DNA of 64,000 nt from Adiantum capillus-veneris (Eukaryota > Streptophyta > Polypodiopsida > Polypodiales > Pteridaceae), in NCBI GenBank assembly GCA_014529385.2, contig CM043944.1, forward strand, positions 55,103,768-55,167,767, read 5' to 3'. The notes beneath the pieces were generated by a model. It made no database searches. It saw nothing but the letters and a program-made list of their open reading frames with translations, and was not told where the DNA came from. A program made the translations under genes and the position numbers. Each line of letters opens with the position of its first letter. Position 1 is the stretch's first letter. Positions 1-10,910 of the stretch are shown here, one piece after another.

Positions 1-780
1 AATCCGCAATCCCTTTACAAGGATTGTACATCCATGTTCATATCAGTAGATAGGTAATCCAACTAAACTTCCTCTATAGGATCTGACTTTAGAGTTAGGC
101 TCCCATCATTGATCTCTCTAACTTTTTTCCATAAGTGTCCTGGTCAGTCTTCCTCTATGACTGGAATTCCGTCTAAGGCATCTTCACTATCCAGCACTAT
201 AAGTTCTGGTTCTTTTGTTTCAAGGTGGGGTTCTACCACCACATTGGGTTTTTCTTTAGTGTCTCTTACCACAAGCTCCTCAGGTTTGGTGATACTTTCA
301 AGCTTGCATTTTTGTTTTTCCAGCATTTCTTGCCTGATTCTTACCAAATTTTGATAAGAGTCCAGCTTAGCTGCTTCCATGTCTGGAGAAGGATAGTTTT
401 TTACATTTGTTTTCCATGTTTTAGCCTACTTTAAGTCCTGCTTGGTAGGCTTCCAAGGCGGTGTTAGTAGGCTCAAAACTTTTATCGACCAGAATGGATC
501 CTCCAGATTTCACGGTTGTGTCCTTGATTTCACTTCCAGTTTCTTTCAACTATTCCTAGAATAGATTTTTTGCTTTCTCCTCAATTTCTACCCGTTGTTT
601 TTGTTTTCTCACCTCATATCTTTTGCTTCTGCTTTTTTTTATTCTTTGAGAGGAATTTTTTTTGTTTTTCAAATCATCAGAGAAGTTGCGTTTCTTTTTC
701 TTGTCCTGGGCTCTAGTGATTACCTTAATTGGAACAATCGGTTCACTCTCTGATGAGCTACTGGGTATCACTTAGACTAC
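1..780 (-). pseudogene. Lys/Glu-rich gag-protease linker of family A copy 1
   Basis: Open pieces at 771-556 and 380-144 encode highly charged sequence (KDKKKKRNFSDDLKNKK; EMLEKQKCKLESITKPEEL) that matches copy 2 at 50,515-50,246 and 50,224-49,982. It sits between the zinc knuckle and the protease and is probably a flexible or coiled-coil spacer. Stops at about 545 and 420 break it. No enzymatic motif is visible; the protease itself would lie beyond the window edge. Confidence 0.6.
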
Positions 781-881
781 GTTTACTACTATTTTACCCT
801 TGTTTAAAGGATTTTAGGACAACCTGTCCTCGCTTTTTGCAACATTGTATGAAATAGGCTTCAAATGGCTTGAGGTTTTTG

Positions 882-2775
882 TCAGGCTTTGGACATTAAT
901 TCATTTTTCCAATGATCATCTGCAACACAGTTATGACAATTTTCTATTCTTGGCTTAATCATGGGTCTCACCATGGGAGGTCTGACACCTTGATTACCTA
1001 CATAATACATTGGTGTAAGCTCAGGTGGAGCATTAGTCACGGTTTCTTCCATTGGTGGTGGATGTGAATTATACCAATCTCCCTCTACCATTACTGTAGA
1101 TGGTGGACTAGGCTCGACATAACGTGTAAAAGGCGCAACTGCTTGTTCTTCTATGACTCCTTCTGAGTGCATGTACTTTACAGGCACTACATTATGTCCT
1201 GGGTATGGAGGTTGTTGACCCAACACAGGTTGAGGTCTTTTCATACCCATTGGTGGTCTTTGAGCTTGGACCATATTAGGCTGATATTTGTACATGGGTT
1301 GTCCTTGTGGCCTCATAGGCACGTATAGAACATTCCCATCATACTTTGGTCTGAAGTAGCACTTGTGGGTCTCATGGTTGGTCAATTTACCCTCAATTTC
1401 ACACCATTTTTGTGGCCTAATTGGTTGTTCCTACTGAGGTATATCTTTTATGGCTGAAAGTGGTGCTGCAACAGCCATTCCCACTTGTGTTGGTTTATTG
1501 GATGTTGTTTTCTCGCTTTGGTTATCCTTAGGAACATCTTCTTCGTAAAAATATCACAATTTTCTCCTAAGTCAATAGCATCCGACAAACACTCTTCTAG
1601 GGTTGTATGCTTTTTACTATAGAGCATAGCATGAAGTTCTTTGTTTAGCACTCCCTCTAGAAACAAAGATACAAGTCATTCTTTTGCACAATCTCTAACA
1701 GACTCACCATGTTTTTGTTTAAAGCTGTAGATTTGAGCTACCGTATTATGTTTGATCCCCGTTTTGGAACAAGCAACTACAAATCCTTGAGCTAATGTGT
1801 TCAAGTTCATTGTTGACCTTGGTGGAATGTTTTGGAACCATGTCAATGCTTTTCCTTCTAATGTCATTCCAAACCCTTCGCATTGAGTATGGAAATTGAA
1901 TATACTTTCTACTCTTAGCACTTGCTTGAAGCTTGCTAAGTGGTCGTATGGAAATAGTGACTCATGTAGCCCTGGTCTAGCCTTAGTGTCACACATTTTT
2001 CTACATGATGAGGTGGTTTTTGGTTTCTTAACACTACTCTTAGATGATCTCTCAAGGTGTTCATCTCTTGGAATTGTTTCTGGTCCTTGTCCCAATATCC
2101 AATCCCTTATGGAATACCCTTGGTATTTGGTTTGTTCTACCTCCTCAAGAGTCATTATAACAAATTGTTGTTATAACAATCCCTAAACAGGTAGGTTCCT
2201 AGGTTTGTTGATTCCTTATCTTTGATCTTGAAGATATTAATGAATCTTCATGGTCGTTAGTTGTCCTGATTTGACATACTAAGTCCATAGAAGATCTTTT
2301 ATGTTTCTATCCTCCCAACAATAGACTCCGATCCTAGGATTATCCGTACTAAGCCAATTCAAAGGCTTAAAGTCTACTTGATCATATCCCTCGAATTCTA
2401 AAGTTTGTGGTCTTTCTTTTGATGACATATCTGGAATTATGGTGCTTACTTCTAACCCCCATTTGTCTACCACATTAGGGTTTTTAACTTGTACATATTG
2501 AGTTCCGTTTCTATCCATGTACCTCGCTTGTTTGCCCTAATCTCTTCTTCAAACTCAATACCATGGTCATCAATGTGAATAGCATACTCTTCATTAGGGT
2601 CCAAGTAAACATGGGCTCCATGGCGGTTAGTCTTATAAAAAGAGAGTATATGCTTAAAGCGCATTGTCGTTCCAGTTTTTGAGTGAGTCAAGTAAGAAGA
2701 AATTTCAGATGTTGAATCTGAAAAAGTGTCTAAGACTTCTTCTAGAATTGTGTGCAAGGAATTGTCTTGATTCAT
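882..2775 (-). pseudogene. Broken gag of family A copy 1
   Basis: Reads from about 2,775 down to 882 in several open pieces (2,775-2,467; 2,518-2,279; 2,155-1,676; 1,666-1,448; 1,385-882) separated by stops and frameshifts. The segment near 1,800-1,900 has the gag-core signature FGMTLEGKALTWFQNIPP, typical of plant Ty3/gypsy capsid (L-x-G-x-A-L-x-W-F). The proline- and methionine-rich part (1,385-960) contains a Cys/His element (TNHETHKCYFRPK) and then a zinc knuckle beginning CHNCVADDHWKNE near 930. The last zinc-ligand Cys of that knuckle is lost here (Leu), whereas copy 2 keeps it. The region just upstream of 2,287 is unmatched in copy 2, where a deletion removed it. Confidence 0.75.
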
Positions 2776-2989
2776 GATTTCTTCGATGGATACTCTATTG
2801 GAGGTTTCTCCGAGTATGCCATGATTTCCTAGTACAGGACCGGATCTAAGGTTGATAAAGACTTACAAAGACCTGGATAGAGTACTTACCTTGGATTGAC
2901 TTGTCGTCAATTTCCACTTGATTTGATTGTACTTTCTGTCAAGCCCACTGATTTCTTGTCTGCAACCTGATTCCTCTACAAATTGGATC

Positions 2990-4285
2990 AAGTTATCTAT
3001 TCTTCTATAAAGACAATAGAGTTTTTGCTAACTCTCATGGTTGGTCTACGTGTATCACTTCAAATCGAGCTATGGGAGTCACTGACTTTCAAATTCGACT
3101 TTAGAAAAAAATCAAAAGATTAATCTGCAACCTGGAAACTGAGTGAACATGTACCAATTCGGATCCGATTGAACCCAAAATTGCTCGGTGGCTTTGCATT
3201 ATGCCGGTCTAACACTTTACAAGTTCAAAAGTCAAAATTGATGTCCCTGAGTAGCAGTAGTAAATAATCGCGATTATTTACTTTTGTCAGCTTTTTGCAC
3301 TTTTTGGATTGGTTTAGCAAGTATATAACTTGTTAAAGTCCTTGGACAAGTTCAAACAAGTTTGGATATATTTGATCAAGTTTATCAATTGTTTTGTGTC
3401 CATAGACTCTGGTTTTAAGAATCTGGCTAAAGTCTCACTTTTGTGATCCAAATTTCACCAAAATTGATTTGTGGGGTCTACTTGATATGCTTGACCTTGT
3501 TGTATACTCACATTTGTAAAATTTGTAAAATTATCAAGTTTTGAAGCAGATGTAAATAATCATGATTATTTACTCCAGCTAGATTTTTGCAAAATTTTGT
3601 TCCAACTTTGACACAGATCTGTTAAGCACCTCAAGTTAAGGTCACTAGCCAAGTTTCATCAAGTTTGGACAACTTTTGATCAAATGGTCATCAATTTTCT
3701 GTCCGGAGACTAACTTTGCAAATTTGGTCACAATTTCCAATCCAGTGATCCAAATCTTACCAAATTTGGTTTGTGGGCTTATTACAACATGGTAAAACTA
3801 GTGGTATGCTGACTTGGTCAAAAAAGTTAAAAAATGGGACAGATGTAAATAATCACGATTATTTATAACTGATAACTTTTTGCATCTTTTTGGTCAACTG
3901 ATCATGTGCACATGTTTATCATATTAATATAAGCCTATAAATCAAATTTCAACAAGTTTGGACAAATTTTTCCCAATTTACACTCAAGATTCAAAAAGTC
4001 AGTACAAACTTTAGTTTTTACCCAGTTTTTTGCAAGTTTGGTGATCCAAATCTTTTGAGCCTTTACAAAAGTTGTTTGTACACATGCAATGAGTCAATGG
4101 TATGAACCTTGGTCAAATCTGAGTTAAAAGTTAATAATCATAATTATTAACTTCATACTTGAAATGAACACTTTTTTGCAAATTTTTCAAAGATAGTCTT
4201 TACATGAGCTATTTTAAGGCTATGAATTAAGTCAACTTATTTTAACCTAAAATGTCAAGAAAAAGTAAATAATCTGATTTTGGGC
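2990..4285. repeat. ~290-bp degenerate tandem repeats, each with a 22-bp palindrome
   Basis: Four palindromes lie at 3,260-3,281, 3,552-3,573, 3,845-3,866 and 4,130-4,151, spaced 292, 293 and 285 bp. A remnant half-site is at 4,265. The first is a perfect palindrome with half-site GTAAATAATCG; the second is perfect with GTAAATAATCA; the others have one to three mismatches. The DNA between them also repeats: each unit has TTTTTGCA just after the palindrome, then a version of CAACAAGTTTGGAC, then GTGATCCAAAT...ACCAAA. The array occupies the leader between the primer-binding site (4,826-4,842) and gag (2,775). The same unit recurs at 41,720-42,289 and 63,737-64,000. Confidence 0.85.
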
Positions 4286-4825
4286 CAACTCTTGAAATTT
4301 TTACCTCGAAGTGTCCTTGATCTTACCAATTGGTTTAGACAACTTTTAAGCTCACTCTCCAGTCGGATTGAGTGGTTTCCAGTCTTTTCGTGCTATTTTT
4401 AGCCCTAGACCTGAAATTTTACAACTTCCAACAACTAATCACACTTGATTCTTTCAGAGAGAGCAATGTTCTGAAATCCACCTCGGATCCTACTTACCCT
4501 ACTCCTTAATTCTCATGCAATGGACTTGTGGAAAGTGTCCACAAGCACTCGTTTTCTTGTTTTGTATGGTTTTCTGAGCATTGATCTTAAGACTTATTTC
4601 GTTTACCAATAATCCTCAAAATCCTAATCTATTTCTACAATCCTAAAATTTTAAAGGCACTCAACAAGTACGATTACTTCCAAGCTACCTCTACACAGCA
4701 AAAGACAACAATCTTAAGCTATGCGGTTTCTAAAAAAAAGTTTTGAACTCTAGGCAATCCTAGAGGAATTTAAAGGATAACTTCACAAGAAGCTCATGTT
4801 TTTTCCTAGTTTAGGTCTCTTCGAT

Positions 4826-4842
4826 CCTTGGAAGTGGCGCCA
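4826..4842 (-). promoter_or_regulatory. Primer-binding site of family A copy 1
   Basis: On the minus strand the sequence ...CCCACA (LTR end at 4,845) is followed by TT and then TGGCGCCACTTCCAAGG. A TGG-initial tract two bases after a CA end is the normal layout for tRNA-primed reverse transcription. The TGGCGCC start is shared with the young Tat element at 35,785-35,801. The exact tRNA is not identified. Confidence 0.6.
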
Positions 4843-4844
4843 AA

Positions 4845-5850
4845 TGTGGGAAGCATGTCTAACTTCACCATCCTATCTTATTGCAATATTAGTGAGAACC
4901 ACGAATGAATTGTCAATCCATGGGATGAAGCTGACTTGACTAGTGCATAGAGGCTATAAGAGGTTTTTAATCTCTCAAAAAACAACTAACAACTCGCATC
5001 TAACCCAAGCTACACTCAAGTGACTGAAATCACCAAAAGCCAATTGCTCTCATCGGCAAACAAATCACATTCGTTAGAGAATCAAATGACATCCAAACGT
5101 AACAAAACTTCTAGGACATGTTTATAAGAGCTAAGCACACATGCTTATGGTTTCAAACCTCAATTTAGGTCAAGTTTCAAAATTGCGATTATTAACAGCA
5201 GTGGATTTTTGACTTAGTCGTCTTCAACCTAGAATGCATCTAAATGCTTAGTTATGATGCCCCAATACCCTGCCCATGCTTAGTTTTTTATTTGAAAGTG
5301 TAAATTCCTAGTTATGATGAAATTAGGCTGTAGGTTGACGACGCCAAAAGCTACAAATTACTGTGAATTGCATACGTCAATGCGTAGAGCTCTTACTTGC
5401 GGTTGCAATGCAACAAATGCGACTGTGATGTGACAATCGAGGAGGGAGTAGGAAGCGCGAGAAGGAGAGGAGTGAGCGTCATTAGCTCACACTGTGTATT
5501 TCATTATCCAGAACTTGAATATAACATACAAAAATTGGCTTTTATACCTTAGCCAAGGTTTTTGTTGGTCAAAACTAATAATCTGGGAGTTCTACCAAAG
5601 GTAGGGTAATGATAGGCTGATACAATCTGGAAGCTTGTAGCCCCGGTTCATTAATTACAGAGTTTATCTACAAAAATATGAGCTACAAAAGTCCCAATTT
5701 ATCAAAATAATAAGTGTTTTACAATGAGAACTCCAAAAAGTGATATCCGTGTTAGCTTGCTGCTAACATAGCATATAGACAGGGTTTTGCAGGTTTACAA
5801 TACACTACAAATTTCCACATTGACAGCATATTGGAAACCTTTCTTATTCA
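4845..5850 (-). other. LTR of family A copy 1 and adjoining LTR-like debris (no gene)
   Basis: The 5' LTR should begin (plus-strand view) with TGTGGGAAGC at 4,845. Its other end is not recognisable and no second LTR is in view. A half palindrome (TTGCGATTATTAAC) at about 5,173-5,186 is related to the leader palindromes. A further TGGCGTCGTCAACC tract near 5,335-5,352 resembles a primer-binding site on the minus strand, and TGTGGAAATTTGTAG on the minus strand near 5,820 could start another LTR. No coding signal is visible. Confidence 0.35.
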
Positions 5851-6601
5851 GAGTTTATGAACCGCAATTTGAACAACAACATACACAAAGTGAGTGTTTC
5901 TTCGTCCTTTCTTTGGCAAATTAATTCAAATCTTTCTAACCTTTTGAGTTTGATATCACCAAATCAATCCACATTTTGCTATGATTCATTTCTCGATAAG
6001 GAGTTTATCAAAACTTTGCAATTCATTGCACTCGCACAACCGATTGAAGGTAAAGAAGGGGATATTCACACACCTCTACACATTTTGGCTTATATCCTTG
6101 GTAGATGAAAATGAAGGGCTACTCGATGCAAAAATTTTATGGATTATTGTAAGAGTTTTGGAACATATATTTCTATGTCTACAAAATGCAACTACAGTCT
6201 GTCTTCAAAGAAGATTTTCTTCAAGCACTCGGCCCATCACCGACACAACGTACAAGAAGTATTTCTTTTTCCCCGTTAAGTGTCGTAGGTTTATTTCAAA
6301 TTTGGTATGTTGTCAATATAAATTTCAAAGACTTGTTTTAGCCTCTTAGTTGTCTCTTATTGTCATGCTAAAAACTTTGTACGGGTTATAGAAACTGCCT
6401 CATAAAAAGTGGTAAGACCACCCTTTGTTGTTTGGTCGAGTTCTGGTATGTCTCACACTGATGGTTATTTAAGGGAAATACACACACACACCTATGTTAT
6501 TGTCAAGGGGGGGACTTCTACGTATGGTTTCAAGTGATTGGACTCTACCATGGTCTATCTATCTTGAGTCCATTGTCACTGGTTTGGGCTTAAGGGGGGG
6601 T
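5851..6601. other. No recognisable gene; probable 3' non-coding end of a Ty1/copia element
   Basis: Short open frames at 5,857-6,108 and 5,981-6,349 have no motif I recognise and overlap each other. The stretch ends in a purine tract (TTAAGGGGGGG, 6,590-6,600) just before a predicted LTR, so it is most easily read as retroelement 3' sequence. Confidence 0.3.
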
Positions 6602-6772
6602 TGTTCGGTATTCAAGCCCAGGATTAGTGGTGTCTTAGCCTGTGGGAAACTCTCTATAGCATGCAGTGTAGGTTTAGTGGCAAGTTAAGTTTGCATGGCA
6701 AGCTATATATGTAAAAGGCTCTTCAATCAATATACAATACAATTAGAGTATTATTTTACTTCCTGTGTCGAA

Positions 6773-6819
<47 letters not shown>

Positions 6820-6879
6820 ATACCACCTCTTTCGCCATGGCACCTCACTAACGGCATCCCCCATAGCTGAAACCCTACA
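6602..6879 (+). mobile_element. Short Ty1/copia-type LTR (predicted)
   Basis: Starts TGTTCGG directly after a polypurine tract and plausibly ends CCCTACA at 6,879, giving a 278-bp TG...CA unit. It contains a TATA-like box at 6,704-6,711 and, downstream, the AATCAATATACAATACAA type of sequence common in plant copia LTRs. A CT dinucleotide run lies at 6,777-6,815. No target duplication could be confirmed because the other end of the element is missing. Confidence 0.45.
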
Positions 6880-7341
6880 AGAGGGTACTGTTTCACTTTG
6901 TATTCATCATCATCATCAGATTATAGACCCAAAATAGTAGTACAACTATAGGGAGACTACAAACTGCTTGTTGGTTACATTCAAAAATTGCTACACACCA
7001 TAAGACAATTTGGGTATTCCAAATTACCCAGGCATTAAGCACTTATGTAAACATGCCCCTAAGGATTAAAACAAAGACCTTAGTTACTGTTCAAAAAGAT
7101 AAGTGCTCTAATGCATCAGGTACTAACACCTGGCGCACCTGGAGGGCAATGTTTATTAAACATTGTGAGAACCCATCCCTTGATAAAAAAATCATACTGC
7201 TGCTTCAGTCCATCATATTTCCTTTGCACAAACAAATTCTACTCCTTTACTTCTTCTCTGCAAATATTTGATATTGTTTACTGACCACATCATACATATT
7301 GACTTTGATTTCCTCCCAAACACCTTTCATATAGTCCCTTG
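6880..7341. other. No feature seen
   Basis: Unique-looking sequence between two LTRs with only short, unconvincing open frames. The (CAT)n-like run ATTCATCATCATCATCAG near 6,902-6,919 is the only low-complexity tract. Confidence 0.4.
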
Positions 7342-7568
7342 TGTTGGAATTAGGGTTGCAGATAAACACACACAGCTTGGAGAAGACGAAGGAAGCTCAA
7401 GGCACACAATAGAGAGTGTATTACTTAGTGTGCAATGGAAAGATAGATAGCCCTAGAGCGATGGGCGTATATACAATGCACGGGGGGGAAAACCTCCTAA
7501 AGAGGGAAAAAATGCCCCAACGGTCCTAGTTTGTTCACACACATCACTACCACATATATATGGTAACA
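7342..7568 (-). mobile_element. Ty1/copia 3' LTR (227 bp)
   Basis: On the minus strand a purine-rich tract (GAGGGGGGATTT) precedes TGTTACC at 7,568, and the unit ends ...CCAACA at 7,342. The ends are short inverted repeats (TGTT/AACA). It follows directly the copia RNase H fragment at 7,600-8,050, so this is the 3' LTR of that element. The 5' part of the element is not present. Confidence 0.65.
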
Positions 7569-7599
7569 AATCCCCCCTCGAGTGATGTGGTGAACAAGA

Positions 7600-8050
7600 G
7601 CTGGCACATGAGTAAAGGGAAGTTCCATGACCTAAGGACATGATCAATCCACAAAGGGGAGTAAGCCCAAAGCTTTGCGGAAAGCTTTAAGCTTCTCACG
7701 AGACAATGCATTTGTGAAAAGATCTGCAAGGTTGTCCTGTGTTAGTACATAAGCCAATGTGATCTCTCCTGCTCAGAGCCTCTCCCTGACATAGTGGTAA
7801 TGCACCTCAATGTGCTTTGTGCGAGCATGAAAAATTGGGTTCCTCTCAACTGCCAATGCGCTCTGACTGTTAGTGTAGATAGTGTTGGCAGTGTCCTGTC
7901 CAACACCCAAATCAGCCCTAAGGCGTCTAAGCCATACACACTCAACCGTAGCTGTGAAGACTGCCGTGTACTCAGCCTCACAACTCAAAGTGGCCACAGT
8001 AGGTTGCTTCTTGCTCAACCATGATATACATGAACTACCAAGCATGAAAC
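7600..8050 (-). pseudogene. Ty1/copia RNase H C-terminal fragment
   Basis: Minus-strand reading gives ISWLSKKQPTVATLSCEAEY, then YTNSQSALAVERNP and FHARTKHIEVHYHYVRE, the signature of the Ty1/copia RNase H that ends the pol polyprotein. The Glu of CEAEY is in place; the catalytic Asp normally found in Y-x-D-N-Q-S is replaced by Thr (YTNSQSA). The terminal part (DLFTNALSREKLKAFRKALG, about 7,735-7,676) matches the family's usual D-I-F-T-K-A-L end. The upstream pol is missing: at 8,059 the sequence changes to an unrelated LTR. A second copy of part of this fragment lies at 14,170-14,266. Confidence 0.85.
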
Positions 8051-8058
8051 AAAAACCA

Positions 8059-8442
8059 TGTGGGAAGTCAATGGCCGGTGGTCGGAAGTCAATGGCCGGT
8101 GGCCGAATTCAAAAGCGGACTTGTCTTCTCAAGGGCGGCCACACATGGGCGGATTGGGGGGTCCAATTTGGACTTATTCGCACAAGGGCGGCTACACATG
8201 GCTGTCTCTCATAAGAGAGGGCAGCCCTTTTGGCCTATAAAAGGAGGCCATTTCTACACACATTTCATAGTGTGAAGTTGATGCAACAAGGTGAGTGTGA
8301 GGTGGTGAGAGTGAATCAAGGCGGGAGCTCTATCAAGGGTTTAATCCCTTTGTAAACTACTTCTTCTTTTGAAGTGCTAAAGCCATTGAGTGGCTGCTTT
8401 CCCGTGGACGTAGCCCACATTGGGTGAACCATGTATATCATG

Positions 8443-8498
<56 letters not shown>

Positions 8499-8571
8499 TC
8501 TATAATGTCTTGTGTGTGAAATCTATCTCTCTCCATTAAGTAATCTACTCAAAAATCTATTTAGCTACGTC
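8059..8571 (+). mobile_element. Solo LTR-like unit, plus orientation
   Basis: Begins TGTGGGAAGTC at 8,059 and includes a strong TATA box (TATAAAA, 8,236-8,242), then CCCGTGGACGTAGCCCACAT near 8,400-8,420, which resembles the R/U5 of plant copia LTRs (CCGTGGATGTAGGC...). A CT microsatellite runs about 8,447-8,497. A 21-bp tandem duplication (GGAAGTCAATGGCCGG) is at the start. The right end is uncertain (between 8,551 and 8,585). Flanks do not form a target duplication: copia sequence lies to the left and chromovirus RNase H to the right, so a rearrangement has joined them. Confidence 0.5.
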
Positions 8572-10395
8572 TTATTTTCTTAACACTTTCTCACATAGTG
8601 AGTTAGTAACACATAGTCTATTGCCATAGAGAAGATAACCATCTTGTAAAGTAAATGGTTCTTCTTTCTTCCCTAATTCAAGGGTTGAAATCACATCTCT
8701 AAAATCGGGATCAATAGCAAACTCATCCATCATTGAAGATAGATCATTGTGAGTTGCTATGGAAACCGCATTCACTCTCGGCCGTCTTGAGAGTGCATCA
8801 GCTACTTGATTATGCTTGCCAGCAATGTGAGCAATATGAAAATGAAATTGAGAAAGGAAATTTGCCCACCTCATTTGTTTGTCTAGAGAGATTTGACTGC
8901 GTCATGAACTACTTAAGACTTTGTTGATCCGTTCGCAGAATGAAAGGAGTCCCCAATAAATAGTGCTTCCATGAGTCTAAGGCATGTAGAACTGCAAGGA
9001 GTTCCTTTTCATATATGCCTAGAGCTTGCTCAACAGGGTCGAGCCTTCGACTCTCATAGACTATGGCGTGTCCTTCTTGGAGCAAAACAACTCCAAGGCA
9101 ATCACCACAAGCATCACATTGGACCTCAAATGGTTTTGAGAGATCCGGTAGTGTAACCACAGGTTGAGAGATAAGCTTTTCGAAAGCATTGTTCTCCTTA
9201 GCAGACCATGTATACCTAACGATTTTGTTTGTTAGGTCATGTAATGGTCCCGCAATTGTGAGAACTTTTCTATGAAGCGTCTATAGTATGCACACATACC
9301 TATGGAGCTTCTTAGTTCATGACGATTCCTTGGTTTAGGCCATCCTTTTATTACCTCTAACTTGGATGGATCCATTTGGATGCCATTATTAGAGATAATG
9401 TGACCTAAATACTGAATCTCTTGCAAGAAAAAATCGATTAACATAAAGTTTATTCTCTCTTAAAACTTGAAATATTACCTGGAGGTGTTGCTTGTGTTCG
9501 TCTAATGAATTAGAGTAGATGATAATATCATCAAAGAACACTCCAGTGAAGGTTCAATGAGGCCTGAACAGCTTCTCCATCAAGCAGTTGAATGTGGCTG
9601 GTGCACTGGTCAAGCCAAAAGGCATGAAAATGTATTCATAAAGACCAAATGTGGTGCGAAATGCGGTCTTTACAATGTCTTGATCAACTATCCTTATTTG
9701 ATGATAGCCACTTTTTAGGTCAATCCTATTGAAGTTTATCGATCCTTGTAGCTTATCAAATAGGTCTTCTACCCATGGAACAGGAAACCTATTCTTGATA
9801 GTGATCCTATTTAGTGCTCTATAGTCGACACACATACGATATGTGCCGTCTTTCTTTTGCACTAATAGCACAGGTGAGAAAAATGGAGATGAGCTAGGCC
9901 TAACCATGCCCTTCTCAACTAACTCATGCACTTGCCGCATAATCTCCTCTTGTTGAGCTTGAGAAACTCTATAAGGAGGTTTGTTAGGCGGTGAACTTCT
10001 TGGAAGAAGTTCAATTGCATGGTCATCATTACCTCATTTAGGAGGTATCTCACAAGGGATGTCGTCAATAAAAACATCTTGAAACCCCTTGAGAAAATTG
10101 GATAACTCTAATTCCTTTTGGTTGCTTTTATTTTCTTTTGCTAAAGCATTAGGTTCATTTGAGAATCTTTAACAAAAATAATGTACACAGAAATAGAGCT
10201 CTTTATTGACTTGTTGAAAGCGGGTGTATGTACAATGGGGATAATGTTACCCATTTCCTTAGCATTAATATACATGTCTTTTTCCATGAAATTAAAGGAG
10301 ATTCTCCTTTCAGGAAATTTAACATTGGCAGCCAGGCGATCAAACCATGGTGCCCCTAGGATTACATCCTCATGCTTGAGAGGAGAGATAAAGAA
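8572..10395 (-). pseudogene. Chromovirus-type Ty3/gypsy protease end, RT and RNase H
   Basis: Read from 10,395 downward. First comes the end of protease (EDVILGAPWFDRLA near 10,340). The pre-RT linker follows ([17 protein letters not shown]). RT has [42 protein letters not shown] and the catalytic VFFDDIIIYS near 9,520-9,545, which is intact. The RNase H spans about 9,160-8,760 (VQCDACGDCLGVVLLQ ... ELLAVLHAL ... TDQQSLK ... KHNQVADALSRR). Several stops and frameshifts (for example after FRPH near 9,550, and at 9,232) show it is dead. It stops exactly where integrase should begin (LCEKVLRK, 8,575). At about 10,395 it meets integrase sequence of the same type on the opposite strand, which suggests an internal inversion. 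Confidence 0.88.
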
Positions 10396-10472
10396 TTCCT
10401 CGCTTGTTTGAGAATATGGGCACCACGCTCAAATTCTCTTCGTCATTTCATCCTCAAACAGATGGGCAGTCA
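10396..10472 (+). pseudogene. Chromovirus integrase fragment (core end)
   Basis: Plus-strand reading ENMGTTLKFSSSFHPQTDGQ (10,405-10,467) is the conserved Ty3/gypsy integrase stretch preceding the catalytic Glu (F-H-P-Q-T-D-G-Q-x-E). The frame breaks immediately afterwards at about 10,472. The missing continuation resumes near 11,410, so a ~0.9-kb insertion separates the two parts. Confidence 0.8.
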
Positions 10473-10910
10473 GAACTACCACCGGTCACTTCCGCGCCAC
10501 CCTTCACCATTAAAATACGCCGCCCTCAGGCCAGCAACACCATTGCACGAGACACCACCAGTAGTGCCCCAATGGGCACGTCATAGTCGGTGCTCAAGGA
10601 GATCCCATGACCCTCACATACTCCTAATGGGCTCACACTGTAGCCTATATACTTTGCATCCCAAGCTGGTACCTGCACATGTGGGATGGTCTTGTGCCAC
10701 TGTTGAGCACAAAGCGCGATAAGGACCCGGACGGCCTCAAAACGCTAGGAGCCAATGCATGCCGAGCCGGCCATGGTGAAGCAAACAGGGGGCACCACCT
10801 AGCTTTGAGCAGCTAGGATGCGGACAACGGTGATTAGAAATAACACAAACTCTACACACCGAGAGAGAGAGAGAGAGAATGACGCAGGTGATGAAAACCA
10901 TCGGGGTGTG
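10473..10910 (-). mobile_element. Inserted fragment related to a Tat-family LTR or leader
   Basis: Interrupts the chromovirus integrase. Positions about 10,725-10,830 resemble 61,776-61,890, both containing GGCACCACCTAGC followed by a GCTAGGA hairpin arm, AGCAAACA and a downstream GA run. Since the latter lies in a Tat LTR on the minus strand, this is probably the same kind of sequence. The remaining part (10,473-10,725) has no identifiable coding motif on either strand. Confidence 0.4.

Larger units (their letters stand above)
1..4842 (-). mobile_element. Ty3/gypsy element, family A copy 1 (5' part, truncated by window start)
   Basis: Minus-strand LTR retrotransposon running from a primer-binding site near 4,842 through a ~2-kb leader and a gag region to position 1, where the window cuts it. 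Positions 1-2,287 align throughout with the second copy at 49,846-51,568, 54,942-55,065 and 61,072-61,767, which is how its gag and protease-proximal parts are recognised. Reading frames carry several stops and frameshifts, so this copy is dead. It is valuable as an uninterrupted reference for the insertions found in copy 2. The lineage within Ty3/gypsy is uncertain; it is not a chromovirus as far as can be seen. Confidence 0.8.

Noticed and set aside
5857-6349. Two overlapping ORFs of 83 and 122 codons as a small gene
   Set aside because: No recognisable domain, overlapping frames, and the context (polypurine tract then LTR) points to retroelement 3' sequence.
8059-8585. A target duplication around the 8,059 LTR-like unit
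   Set aside because: The five bases left of 8,059 (AACCA) do not recur at any plausible right end, and the two flanks come from different elements.
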